Source: Acanthochlamys bracteata (lineage: Eukaryota > Streptophyta > Magnoliopsida > Pandanales > Velloziaceae). Taken from it: 64,000 nucleotides of DNA. Position numbers and translations under genes: made by a program. Of the stretch, positions 23,201-33,860 are shown in pieces. Below the pieces are notes generated by a model. The model saw nothing but the letters and a program-made list of their open reading frames with translations, made no database searches and had not been told where the DNA came from. The DNA is taken from the NCBI GenBank assembly GCA_019914995.1, contig CM034136.1, positions 263,270-327,269 of the forward strand, given 5' to 3'. How positions within the stretch are numbered: position 1 is the stretch's first letter; each line of letters opens with the position of its first letter.

Positions 23201-26200
23201 TAAAGAGAGAGGGAACTTAGCCAAGGCTGACAGATTTGGCTACGTCAAGAGAGCAATGCATGGTACCAAAATGCTGTCCACACGTGCTGTAAGGTACTGC
23301 TCTAATTTTCATTCATTCTAGAACATTTCAATACATTTGGATAATAGAGCTTTAAAATTTTGACATTCAAACATGTTGCAAGTGATATTTATGGGAGAGA
23401 ATTGGTTGATCTGAGAAAAGAAAGTCAATGGGAGTTTCTTAATACCCTTTTCTCTGTATCAGAAGCTGTTATGTTCATGCAGGTATCTTTTTTTTTCACT
23501 GTCAGCAGCAATGTTTCATTCATTTATTTGTCATTAGTTCTGCCTGAACAAATTCTCTATGTGAGTTGCTCATGAAAGTTCAGGTCTTCATTTTTGTTTT
23601 TGATTCAGGCTTTTAGCAGTGTTAGCAAAGTGTACAACTTACATGCAAATGGTTAGCACAAAATTAATTTTTACTTCAAGCACTTGAGACATTCTGCATT
23701 TGTGTTCAGTCTTATCCTAATTATGTGGTCTTGCATTATTTACTAAATGACATGCCTCTTATTCTCTTCCTATTGGAGAAAGTTTCTTCTGTCTGGAGGT
23801 TGAAGCTTACCCCTGTGATTACTTCATAGATGGTTGACAGATTAGATGAGGGAGCAATACCAACAGCGCTTGGTCCACTTGATTACAAAAGTCTTTACAA
23901 GGTAGAATATGCTGCTTATATTTGCTACCAGGCTGACTATTATCATCCTGAGCCATCTGTTGTCTTTTAGGCTGTCTCAAAAGCACTTTTTCGAGCACAT
24001 GTGGAGGGTCGACTCAAGGTAATTTTCTTCTGTTGCCATGCATGGATGACATTGCTTAGTTATGCTGCATTTTTTCAGGAAAGTCTAACTTGTCATTCTG
24101 CAGGGTGAGATAATGGCTCAACCAGAGCGGTTCGTAGAACCTGATCCTGAACTCCCCTTGGCTCTTTTGGATCAAAAAGAGGTCAGGACAACCCTAAACC
24201 CTAACCACCTTTTTGCTTATGCGCCTCTCTAGTTGCTTTATTTTCCTTGTACTTAGGGAACTTGTTCCGGCAGGCTGGGAAGAAATTGCTGTTAATTACC
24301 AATTCAGACTACCATTACACTAATAAAATGATGCATCATGCCTTCAATAACTTTCTCCCCAACGATATGGGATGGAGAGATCTTTTTGACATGGTAAGAG
24401 GTCAATACTATTATGGGCTTATTTAGATGTTATCTGATGTTATATTTTGCATATTGTAGTGGAGCCTTGAACATGATTGTACAGGAACCACTAAACTACT
24501 TCTTGGTAGTAAAGCACTTGATGTGTTATGTTTCGTTTCTTATAGGTTATAGTTTCTGCAAGGAAGCCTGAGTTTTTCCAAATGTCACAACCAATGTATG
24601 AAGTAGTCACAGATGAGGGACTGATGCGTCCATGCTTCAAGGCACTTTCAGGTGATTTATACCTAGATCTAGCAATAGGAAAGAGCCTATTTTAGCTCAC
24701 TCGAAATGATTAGAGGCGTATGTGTGTAAATCCCACTAGAAACGCCCAAACTTTTGAAACACAGTGGTGATAATGATCTGTTGGATTAACATAGCTAGCT
24801 ATTGCAGCTGCTCTCATGGGTATGGTGTTCATTTGGGTTGTCCAAGGGATTGGATTTCTCTATCATATTAAGCTAGGAGTTTTGACTTATTAATAAAGAC
24901 TATGTATTAAGGTGCACATTTGCAACTAGATTGATCATTGCACAAAAGAACTCATAAGAGAATGAAAGAAAAGGGCAATGCGAATCTACATCAAGTGGCC
25001 AACTGATATAAAATTTGGTATTGCAATTCTAAATTGGTCATTTGCTGTTTTAGGAGGTCTATATTCTGGTGGATCTGCTCAGATGATAGAGAAATCACTT
25101 GGAGTTCAGGGTGATGAAATCTTATATGTGGGGGACCATATTTACACAGATGTCAGCCAATCAAAAGTTCACTTGCGTTGGCGAACAGCACTAATTTGTC
25201 GAGAATTAGAAAAGGAGGTTGGTCTATGATAGCTCACATCATCTGTAGTTCTTGGAAGAGTAAATTATGTAATCATTATGCCAAGCATTAAATATTAGGG
25301 AAAAACTTGTTTGCACCAAAACGTTCATCTTTTCTCATGCCTCGCATACTACATCTATGTTCTATACAATTAGCAATAAAGTTTAAAATATATCATTGCT
25401 AGTAGTCATCAGCGTAGTAATACCCTTAATCAGAGTCTCCTGATAGTTCCTTTTCTTCTATGGTAACATTGTTTGCCACCACAGTTCAACGCTCTTATCT
25501 ATAGTCGAATACGCCGAGCATCCTTGATAGAGCTTATGCGTCAAAAGGAGGTTATAGGAGACTTGTTTAATCAACTACGTCTAGCAATGCAGCGACGTGC
25601 TAAACAGCGCCCTGCACAGGTAAGTTGTAGTAGATCAAAATCAAAATCAAAATCAAAATCTGCTTGAGGTTCTTGCCCTTTCCATCTCTACGTGGTAGAT
25701 TTCTAATTTTGATTTATGTCCGTAGATTTTTGTTGATTATACATTATAGCTTGTGGATTTGCTCCTACAGACACTAGCCATGACAGAAATGGATGACAAT
25801 GAACTCACAGATAGCATGCAAAAGCTGCTTATCGTGATGCAAAGACTAGATGATAAAATTGCACCAATGTTAGAAGCAGATGGAGAGCTATTCAACAGAA
25901 GGTGAAGCCATCTAAGCATTGACATAGTTGAAATTTTTCATGAGTTTTTCGTTGTTGATGCAAGTATGGACTTATAAAATAGGCGCAAATATAAAAGTAA
26001 TAGAGTAGATTATCTTCATTTTTTCAATATATAGGTGGGGTTATCTCTCGCGGGCAGGCTTATGGGACAAAAGCCATCTCACGAGACAAATAGAGAAGTA
26101 TACAGAAGCGTCTTCGCTTGATTTTTACTCATATGTAAAATTGCCAGTTTGCCTTTAACTCTTTGTAGAACATAACATTATTACTTTGATGTTTGCAGAT

Positions 26201-26457
26201 ACGCTGATATATATACATCAAGAGTTTCCAATTTCCTACACTACACTCCGTTCATGTACTTCCGCTCACAGGAGCAGGTAACAAACATCTCCAACTCTGT
26301 GTTTCAATTATCTTTACATGAAATAAACACTTTGAAATTATTCTTCTGAAATTTGTGTTGGATATAGAACTTATGCAAGAATTCTTTTTACTGTTTTCAG
26401 ACTCTTGCCCATGATTCATATCCTTACATTACGCCAGAACATTTTAGTATCATATAA
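20232..26457 (+). CDS. HAD-superfamily 5'-nucleotidase (IMP/GMP-type), probably organelle-targeted
   Basis: Seventeen exons: 20232-20508, 20876-20973, 21282-21401, 22056-22145, 23178-23293, 23383-23482, 23830-23901, 23971-24018, 24104-24181, 24274-24393, 24546-24651, 25054-25217, 25485-25619, 25771-25901, 26035-26097, 26199-26277 and 26401-26457. The product is 617 aa. HAD motifs are intact: motif I DMDYT (154-158, nucleophile D154), motif II LITNSD (340-345), motif III lysine in ARKPEFF (about 380) and motif IV GDHIYTD (435-441). The family hydrolyses purine 5'-monophosphates to nucleosides. I chose the ATG at 20232 because MANSIELVCKLVHSTPRS starts a Ser/Arg-rich, transit-peptide-like segment. 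An upstream in-frame ATG at 20046 would add 62 residues and overlaps a TGGGCT promoter motif. Exon 15 must end at 26097 (GAA|gtatac), not at the later GT, to keep the conserved EKYADIYTSRV in frame. Intron 4 carries a hAT-like insertion. Confidence 0.93.
22282..22390. repeat. 59-bp tandem duplication inside the element
   Basis: Two copies with 59-bp period; CCGTCGG begins at 22290 and at 22349. Each is followed by RTCAATAATATTAAAA and an AACTAATAATAAC tail. They are nearly identical, so the duplication is recent compared with the divergence between the two family A copies. Confidence 0.85.
22999..23042. repeat. Perfect 44-bp palindrome near the element end
   Basis: The 22-base arm 22999-23020 (begins GGACCGGTTTACC) is the exact reverse complement of 23021-23042, with no spacer; the centre is GGGTCGACCC. 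It lies 16 bp from the right end of the family A element. Either strand, or the intron RNA, could fold into a GC-rich hairpin. Confidence 0.95.
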
Positions 26458-27227
26458 TCCTGCAAGTTGTATCAGTGATTGTAATCTATATTTATAACTA
26501 TTTGCCTAGTTCTTTTGTTGTAAACATGGTCTTTTCCAATTATTGTATAGTATGGGTAGTGTAATTATACGCAAATGTAAAATAAGATCTTTGTATAGTA
26601 TTACTTAGGTGGTGTTTGGGAGTTTCAAACTCTTTTTATAATATTTTTATTTTATATTTTTAAATAAAGTTTTTATAATTTTTTATTATTTTTTGAAAAA
26701 TTTTAAATAGTAAAAAAATTATATCCTACGATATTATTAGTTTGTTATTTTTAAGATTACAAAATAAAGTTATTTTTTAAAAACTGAAAATAGTTTTCTT
26801 CTCCAAAAAAATTAAAAGTAATTTTAAATAGTTGGGAGTGTTTTTGAAATAAAATTTTGTAGAACGTAAGGTATTTTTATTTTTTTAAAAAATTAATTTT
26901 ATTTTTTATTTTAAAAAAATAATAAAAATAAATAATAAATAAATTTTATTACGTAGAATTTTTATATATTTTTTAAAATTATAAAGTATTTATTAAAATA
27001 TATTAAAAATATAAATTAAAAATTTATTTTAAAAAAAAATTTAGGCAAACGGTCTGACCCTCAGTACAGAAGAAGTAACAGCGACCAAGAATATAGCGTA
27101 ATTGCAAGACGCTCTATTTTTTGTAGTTTTTTCTCACACTAAAACAGATCACAGGTTGATGAAACAGGTCTAGCTAGTTGCACAATGGCAAACCATCATA
27201 CGTAGTAGAGGCTAGTAAAAGATTTGC
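26458..27227. other. Convergent 3' region between the 5'-nucleotidase and BAHD gene A
   Basis: Holds both 3' UTRs. About 26600-27050 is a block of A/T-rich, MITE-like sequence (GTGTTTGGGAG near 26612; GTTGGGAGTG at 26831; ending near GGCAAACGG at 27043). No gene seen. Confidence 0.5.
26829..27053. mobile_element. Decayed MITE-like element with GTTTGG-type ends
   Basis: Starts GTTGGGAGTG and ends near GGCAAACGG. It shares the core AAAAAAATAATAAAAATA then TACGTAGAATTTTT with the elements at 40174, 40701 and 47876. Target duplication not resolved. Confidence 0.4.
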
Positions 27228-28587
27228 TTAAGCAATCTTCTTAAGCTCACGAAGGAAAGCTTCTGAGTGCTCTTCCTCAACACACTGCACCATCACCCGT
27301 CCATACCCTTTCTTCGCCGGCGGCAAGCCTAGAATACACATCGGCATTGGCGCATCCCAGAACGGCACGATCCTCACTGGTCGACCGTAACCGTAGTCCA
27401 CTTCGTTGAACCCTAAATGTTTCCAGTCGGAAGTGAACAACGTCTCGTAGTTGAACTTAAGATCGTAAGGATCCTCGCCGGACTCCGACTCCCCTCTGGC
27501 CCATTTCCCAAACTTGACAGGAAGCTTTTTCTTTGATTTTCTTATCAGTTGTACCAGGTCGGTTATGGAAGCTTCGGCGACGAACTCGCTCTTTGTGGTG
27601 GCCATCAGTGGGCAGAAGCAGTTGCCGTAGTAACCCCTGCCGTTATTCGGCAAGACGGAAGTTAAGAACTGCCGTACGCTGGCCATGAAGCAGAGGTGGA
27701 CGTCTGTCCCTGGAGCAAAGCCTATTGCCCGAGTCCTACTCTGCCAGATAGCAGCTATAGAGACGTCGAACGTGGAACAGCGCGCCGCTGTTCGCTCGTA
27801 GAATTCCGACTTGGTTCTGTAGACGAAATCGAGCGGTAGCTCTTCAAACCTTTGGGTCATGTTTAAAGATTGCAACATCGCCGGAGGTCTAGCCAAAGAG
27901 CGCTTCGGTGGGTTTGGGAGTAGTTCTCGCGACCAAATCGGAGTTACGGATGGTGATTCGAGGCCTCTGGCTATCTCGGCAACAGCGGTAATGAACTGGC
28001 CAGCACCGAGGCCGTCGGCGAGGGCGTGCGAAAACTGGAGTCCGACTGTGAAGCCTCCGCAAGTGAATGTAGTAACCTAATACATACGTGTACGTTCATG
28101 TTCAACTAATACAAACACACTACTCAATGTAAAAGTTTAATATAATTTAATACGTAGATTTTTATTTCACCTGCATAAGGAAAAGGAAACCGGTCGGTTT
28201 CTTTTCCGGCGAAGCATCAGGTATAAGTACGTCAGTATTGATGTTACTAGGCCGGTTGAAGTAGTCAAGTTCATGAAGGCTGCAGCTAGCCGCAGCCTCG
28301 CTGAACCAGACACCTTCGCCGGTGCAATCTACACGCACCTCTCCGTCGCCTTTCCCTTCCACAAACTGACCGGCCAGCGGGTAGTAGAAAACCAACGCCT
28401 TGCCGAGTGCCTGCTTTATCGTCTTTGCCGGTTCCGCATTTTTCTCTCCAGCGAACACGTGGAGTGATCGGACGTGCATGCGTAGATCGCCGATTTTGTC
28501 TATACAAGAAAGAGGAAGTTCGCCGGACGGCGTCGTTCCGGAGGGAGCAACCAAGCCGGATCCCAGCCTACGAACTAAGAAGCCCAT
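27228..28587 (-). CDS. BAHD (HXXXD) acyltransferase A
   Basis: Two exons, 28587-28171 and 28076-27228, give 421 aa, normal for BAHD enzymes (about 420-460). The catalytic HXXXD motif is HALADG (156-161; His156 base, Asp160 structural). The C-terminal DFGWG motif is present as DYGYG (366-370). CSTFDVSIAAIWQSRTRA is the conserved block between them. BAHD enzymes are cytosolic and transfer acyl groups from acyl-CoA to alcohols or amines. The overall sequence is nearest the 'acyl transferase 4 / taxadienol-type' group. No N-terminal signal is seen, as expected. The acceptor cannot be told from sequence. It is in tandem with BAHD gene B about 720 bp upstream. A TATA box (TATATAAA) lies on the minus strand at 28658-28651, about 65 bp before the ATG. 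Confidence 0.94.
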
Positions 28588-28650
28588 TACTTAATTGTAA
28601 GTGAATGTATGTGTGTTTTTGTTACACACGATGAATGAAACCGTTAGGGT

Positions 28651-28658
28651 TTTATATA
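28651..28658 (-). promoter_or_regulatory. TATA box of BAHD gene A
   Basis: TATATAAA on the minus strand, about 65 bp upstream of the ATG at 28587. The distance leaves room for a short leader of about 35 bases. Confidence 0.6.
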
Positions 28659-28802
28659 GAGCTGCAGAATATGTGGGGGTTTAATATTTGATTGAATTAT
28701 TCAAATGTTTGCTAAGTCGTACGCTAATTATATTAATTGGGGAACAAGTCATTAGCATACATTTCTACGATATCCACTCTTCACTAGATAGATACATTAT
28801 AG

Positions 28803-28825
28803 ATTATTATTATTATTATTATTAT
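28803..28825. repeat. (TTA)n microsatellite
   Basis: About seven ATT/TTA trinucleotides upstream of BAHD gene A. Confidence 0.9.
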
Positions 28826-29308
28826 GCTGCAGTAAGTTACGGTGATTTTAATTGGTTAGAATTGCGTTAGGTAAAACTGTGTCAACGAAATAAATTAAAA
28901 TACAAAAACAAATTTGAACTAAACTTTAACAGAAAAAATAAATTCGTTATAATTAAAAAATACAAAAATTTTATGTCATAAAATTTTATTATTATTTATT
29001 TTTTTAGTTATAAAAATTAATTTTTTTTAAAATTTTAAAATATTTTCTATTTTAAAAAATTATAAACATGTTTAACATCTCTTAGTAAAACCGGAACGGA
29101 TCTACCGGTCTGATCAGGTTAACCATGAACTGAGTCAAGATCCGATCCGATTGGCTAGTCCGTCCACTACTAATATAAAATTTATGAATGATAATAATGC
29201 TCTTTTGGGTATTCGAAATCTGAATTCAATTTGAAATATTTACCATAAAAGCAGTTTATTTATTTTAATATCAAACTTTAAAGTAAATAAAAAAAAGAAA
29301 GAAGAAAG

Positions 29309-30753
29309 TTACGCGATGTTTTTCATCTGATTAAGGAAAGAGTTCAAATGCGTAGCCTCAACGCACTGAGTGATCAGACGGACGCCATTCTCCGGCGCCG
29401 GCGGCGAGGAAATTACGCATACCGGAATAATATCCGAGTAAGTCAATGGCACGACTTGTACAGGAGGGCCCCACCCGTAGTCGACGTCGTTGAAACCGAG
29501 CCGGCTCCATTCAGACAGAAAGACTGTAGGATACGATAGCGCCGGCAGGTAAGGGTCTTCGTCCCCTTCGCCGGATGCCCATTCGTTGAATTTTTGTCGG
29601 AGTCTCCCTTTCGTTTCTTTTATCATAAGAATGGTTTCGGTATCCGAAGCATTAGTGAGTTTTTCAACGGGTGCAGTGACTGATACCGGAAAGAAACAGT
29701 TGCCATAAAACCCTTCCGGCAACTCCGGCTTAACCAAGGGGCGCACATTCGCGAAGAAAACAAGCCGCGCATCCACGTCTGGGTGCAGTTGTATCGCGCG
29801 AGTCCGATTCCGCCAGATGCTCGCCGCTAGTATCTCGAACGTCGAGCATTTTTCTCCGGTGGTTTCAAAAAATTCTTTCTTGATTGAGGCAATGCTATTC
29901 ATTGAGATATCAATTGTGGCTTGCTCTAGTTTGTAACTAGGCATTGCCGAAGGCACAGGTGCACTATAAACAGTACGTCTTGTGGGTGCTGGAATTGCCT
30001 CTCGGAACCAAACTGGCTCGACCGACGGACGCCGCAGCTGACCGGGCCGTTTGGCGTAACCTGCTACGCAGTTCAGGAACTGAGCTGCTCCTAGACCGTC
30101 GCAGACGCTATGGCAGAACTCCAGTCCGATCACAAACCCTCCACAAGCGAATCGCGTCACCTGTAATTATGAAGAACAGATTTTTGACGCAAAGCCTATA
30201 AATCCTTTTTTTCATTTCATGTTCCTTAATAAAATTTTTATTATATTTTACAAAAAATTTTTTAAATATAATAATTTTTAAACTGATAGAAGAGATTATA
30301 TCAAGGTAGCTAATTAAGTTAACGTAAGGTTACCTGCATGAGAATTAGAACGGTATCAGGATCTGTGTCTGTAGGAGGATCAGGCAGAAGCTTGTCGTGC
30401 CACGCTACAAGAGGATGGCTCAAATAGTTCACATCACTTAAACTGCAATCGACCGAAGCATCGACAAGCCAAACGCCGTCTCCGGTGCAGTCAATGCAAA
30501 GCTCACCGTCGTCTTTACCGGAAAACACCAACCTACCGCCGAGAGGATAATAAGAAACTAGTGCACGAGACAGTGCTTGACTTATGACCTCAGCTGGATT
30601 GTTGGACCCGCCGATAGCGAACACGTGGAATGTCTTGACCTTGCAGTAAAGACCTGGTAGCCGATCGATCACCGAGAGTTTTAGTTCGCCGGCCGGTGTA
30701 GGTCCCGATGGCCGGACCATGAATTGGGATGATTTTGTTACTACTGGATCCAT
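29309..30753 (-). CDS. BAHD (HXXXD) acyltransferase B
   Basis: Two exons, 30753-30334 and 30160-29309, give 423 aa. The intron is at the same codon context (LMQ|V, phase 0) as in BAHD A, showing tandem duplication. The HXXXD motif is HSVCDG (157-162) and the C-terminal motif is DYGWG (367-371), with CSTFEILAASIWRNRTRA between. It belongs to the same subgroup as BAHD A but is clearly diverged from it along its length, so this is not a very recent duplicate; different acceptors are plausible. A TATA-like TATAAATT lies on the minus strand at 30831-30824, about 70 bp before the ATG. Acyl donor and acceptor unknown. Confidence 0.94.
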
Positions 30754-32100
30754 GCCTTAATTTTCTGTTCCTTTCTTTTTCAAAAAAAATTTTTTTGTAT
30801 GGAAGGATTCATTCAGTGCTACGAATTTATAAATTAGTATTTGTACTTGGCTTTGAAGCGCAGCGACTTCTGCTGTACTTCAAAGTGAGGAACTCAGTTA
30901 CGGCAGATCGTAATAAGCCGTCCATGTTACTTATGTTTGGTGGGGGTTTCATTAAAAATTGCAGATATAATGAAGTTGTTTTCATAAAAATGTCCGCGAC
31001 TTATAGTTGAGGATGTATTCTAACATAGAATTAATTGTTTGTTATGAATTTAAAGTGCTGGTTTGGAAGTGATTTTCGTAAAATAAAAATTTTTTATTTA
31101 TTTTAATTTTATTATTTCATATAAAAAATATTAAAAATTTTTACTATGTAAATATTAAAAAAATTTTTTAAATAAAATTCTATAAATTATTGAAAAAAAT
31201 TATTAAAAAATATAGAATAACAAAATAATAAGTTATTTATTTAGAATAGAAAATCAAATAGCCCCTAAATCTAGATACTGTTTGATATTATTAGTTATTA
31301 ATTACTTTTTATTTTTAATTTTTAATAAAATTTTTAAAAATTTTTTAAAATATAGATGAACTGTACATTAAAAATCATTATTTATAAATTTTTAAAACTA
31401 AAAATAGACAAATTAATTTTCTAAAAAAATTCACTAATTTGTTTTTACTGAAAATATTTTTTAATAAGCAATCACAAAACACGATCAAAAGAGAACAACC
31501 CTTATACCTTTATAACATGATAAAAATTATTTTTTTACGTTCTTTTGTAGCAAGGATGTGGTTCAGTTCTGCAAAATAAAACAAAAAAAAACCAACATTT
31601 CATTTTTAGATTTACTCCTAAAAACAACGAAATTAAAGAGCTGTAATTTTTTCTATTTAATTTATTTTTTAATAACTTATTTTTTAAAATATTATGGAAG
31701 ATATCTTTTTAATTAGGCTCAAATATGATAAATAATATCTAAATGTACAAAATTAAGTCAAATTCGAATCGATCGGATAAAAACATATGCACAATAAATG
31801 TTAAATTTAGAAAGAAAAAAGTTAAAATTTGTGAGAACATATTCTATTCTATCTAAGATATGATGGTCCCATATAATGAACTGGTTCTAAGCCGACAAAA
31901 GATATAAGTTTCTACTTTTTTTTTTTTTCTTCAGGTGCATTTCATGTGCATGCATAACATGTCTTAAAGATAACAATGAAAAAAAAAAAGTTCGAAAAAT
32001 TCAAGAACTGATTGAAAAAAAAAAAAAGCACTTCTTGATCCTCTGCTACAACATTCTCGGAATTTCGAAAGCAACTTTTTTGTTTTTCATATAGAATACT
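30754..32100. other. AT-rich intergenic DNA
   Basis: Upstream DNA of BAHD B and of the small gene at 32863. A MITE-like A/T-rich block lies at about 31050-31270 (GTGCTGGTTTGGAAGTG to AATAGCCCC). Long A and T runs occur near 31917-32030. The ORF at 30729-31010 shows no family signature. Confidence 0.5.
30824..30831 (-). promoter_or_regulatory. TATA box of BAHD gene B
   Basis: TATAAATT on the minus strand about 70 bp upstream of the ATG at 30753, a position like that in BAHD A. Confidence 0.5.
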
Positions 32101-32115
32101 TTATAAATAAGTTAT

Positions 32116-32123
32116 TATAAATA
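32116..32123 (+). promoter_or_regulatory. TATA box of the small unknown gene
   Basis: TATAAATA, followed about 25 bp later by a palindromic GATCGATCGATC stretch (about 32142-32153). Transcription would start near 32145-32155, giving a leader that runs to a donor at 32203. Confidence 0.55.
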
Positions 32124-32202
32124 GAGCTAGCATTAGTGATTCGATCGATCGATCACTAAGTCAGCAAAGTTTTTAGAGATTTTTTACAGAAATACGAGAA
32201 AG

Positions 32203-32849
32203 GTAATTTTTTTATAAAAATTTTGCTTACATTTAATAGTTTGAAATTTCTTCTTCCTGATAATTTTAAGAATGATATTTTTTGCACATATATATATGTA
32301 TAATAATTAATGAATTATATATGAATGCACATTTTCATCAACTTAAAATTTTCAAATTGTGTGAAATTTCTTTGCAATTTATACGCATTGTTTGAATTTC
32401 ATTGTTGAAATCTTTTTTATTCAGCAACTTTTAAACAGACCGTAAGTGATTCTGCATTATATTAGAAATAAAATTGGTATAAAAAATTTTTAATTTGCTA
32501 CATGCATATATTTGGAGAAAGGTAAAAAAAGTTTTCATTTATCTTTGAAAGTTTTTTTTTTGTTTGAATTTTACAAAAAGTTTACATTTGAAATATTAAT
32601 TTTTTTAAAAAGGTTTACTTTGCTGTTTAATTTTGCGTAATTAGTAATATTTAAAAATTTTTGCAGGTAAATTAGTTAATGGGTTCAGAACAATTAGAGA
32701 AATCAGTGTTCTTTTTTTAAGAAGAAGAAGAACTTCAAATGAAAACAAAAACATTTGAAATATTTAAATTTTAAAAAAAAGTTTACTATGCTGATTAATT
32801 TCGTGTAAGATAAAGTAATGATAAAATATTTTCTTTTAAAATTTTGCAG
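32203..32849 (+). other. Probable 5'-UTR intron of the small gene
   Basis: AG|GTAATT at 32201-32208 is a plausible donor. TTTTGCAG ending at 32849 is a strong acceptor 13 bp before the ATG at 32863. A second, upstream acceptor (TTTTTGCAG ending at 32666) belongs to a duplicated copy of the gene start. Inferred from signals only. Confidence 0.5.
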
Positions 32850-32950
32850 GTGAATAAAATTAATGGGTTCAGAACAACAAGAGAAAAAAAAATTTCAGTG
32901 TTCATCTTCAAATTCAAACGAAGAAGAAGAAGAAAAAGATTCGGTTCTGA
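32590..32950 (+). repeat. Diverged tandem duplication of acceptor, start codon and first codons
   Basis: Copy 1 (about 32590-32770) and copy 2 (about 32771-32950) share, in order: GTTTACT.TGCTG.TTAATTT; a TTTGCAG acceptor; ATGGGTTCAGAACAA (32679 and 32863); AGAGAAA, TCAGTGTTC and a GAAGAAGAAG run. Copy 1 is broken: its frame stops at TAA 32718-32720 after 13 codons. Copy 2 leads into the 78-codon frame. Confidence 0.8.
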
Positions 32951-33099
32951 ATTTGTCGGGCATCGATATACCGCAAGATGGGAAGAAAGCAATACAGAAT
33001 TTAGCACTCTTCTACGAGCAGCTCAAATTTTCCAAGAATAAAAATGGCGATTCTTCTACGAAGAATCAACCAGCTGCAACAAAATTCCCTGCAAAATGA
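32863..33099 (+). CDS. Small acidic/Lys-rich protein of unknown family (78 aa)
   Basis: I do not recognise this gene. The 78-aa product starts MGSEQQEKKKFQCSSSNS. An acidic run (EEEEEKD) follows, then a segment that could form an amphipathic helix, IPQDGKKAIQNLALFYEQLK (residues about 35-56), and a Lys/Ser/Thr-rich tail. There is no signal peptide, membrane segment or cysteine pattern. Evidence that it is real: a TATA box, a plausible leader intron, a strong acceptor just before the ATG, protein-like composition in the middle, and typical plant 3' sequence after the stop. Gly2 after Met could be N-myristoylated (MGSEQ), but position 6 is Gln, so this is weak. It could instead be a short non-conserved ORF in a transcript. 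Confidence 0.5.
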   Translation: MGSEQQEKKKFQCSSSNSNEEEEEKDSVLNLSGIDIPQDGKKAIQNLALFYEQLKFSKNKNGDSSTKNQPAATKFPAK

Positions 33100-33860
33100 A
33101 AATAAATATCCTCGAATTTTCATAATATAGTTTGTAAATGGTTCGTATATATGTTAGTATAATGTTTGATGAATAAATTATCATATATGTAATTCAGCTT
33201 CATAATAAGGACCGTTTGGTTCAGTTTAACAAAAAAATAGTTTTTTAATTTTTATTATTTAAATTTATTTAAAAATTAAAAAAATTTAAAATTTTATAAT
33301 AAATATTTTTATTATATATTATTATTATTATTTTTAAATAAAAAATAAAACTTTATTTTAAAAAAAATAAAAATATTTTTATTTAAAAATTTTATTTTAA
33401 AAATACTTTCAAACGTCTTGATAGTCTAGTTATCCAAAAATATATATTAATTAGCTAGCTCCATAATATATTTTTTTCTGTATATGTGATTTTTTTAAAA
33501 ACAATTTAAAATATGTAAATTTAAAAAATAGTTAAAATTTGTAATTTTTTTTATGAATAAAATGAAAAATAATAAAAAAGTAAACTAAAAGTAGTGTTCA
33601 TGTTTTTAAGTTTGAAATTTTTTTAAGAAAAATGCAACAAAAAAAATTACAGCAAGAAGAATTAAAGAAATGCTCATAATTCAGAAAACAACACAAAACA
33701 CGTGCTCTCACATTTTTATTCACTCTGAGCCACAGAAATATTTTTCAAAGAAGAAATTCAGTAACAGTTATTCAAGAAAATTTTCAGCAACAAAAGTTGT
33801 TCAAGAATTATTTATTACGAGAAGAAGAAGAACAACAACACAGTAGCAGCAAAGCAAAAA
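33100..33860. other. Spacer before the CBM20 gene
   Basis: 3' UTR of the small gene, then an A/T-rich MITE-like block at about 33208-33420 (GGACCGTTTGGTTCAG to TTTCAAACGTC). The CBM20 leader follows, rich in CAA and GAA triplets (33780-33860). No other gene. Confidence 0.5.

Larger units (their letters stand above)
28588..29308. other. Spacer between the two BAHD genes
   Basis: Promoter of BAHD A plus 3' end of BAHD B. Contains a (TTA)n microsatellite at 28803-28825. A GC-richer island at about 29090-29165 has ACCGGTCTGATC and CGATCCGAT words, possibly a worn fragment of another transposon. No gene seen. Confidence 0.5.

Noticed and set aside
26035..26151. Longer nucleotidase exon 15 ending at TCATAT|gtaaaa
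   Set aside because: It leads to a stop at once in the next exon; the earlier donor at 26098 restores the conserved sequence.
29090..29170. GC-richer island resembling a family A element end
   Set aside because: No second end and no target duplication found; at most a fragment.
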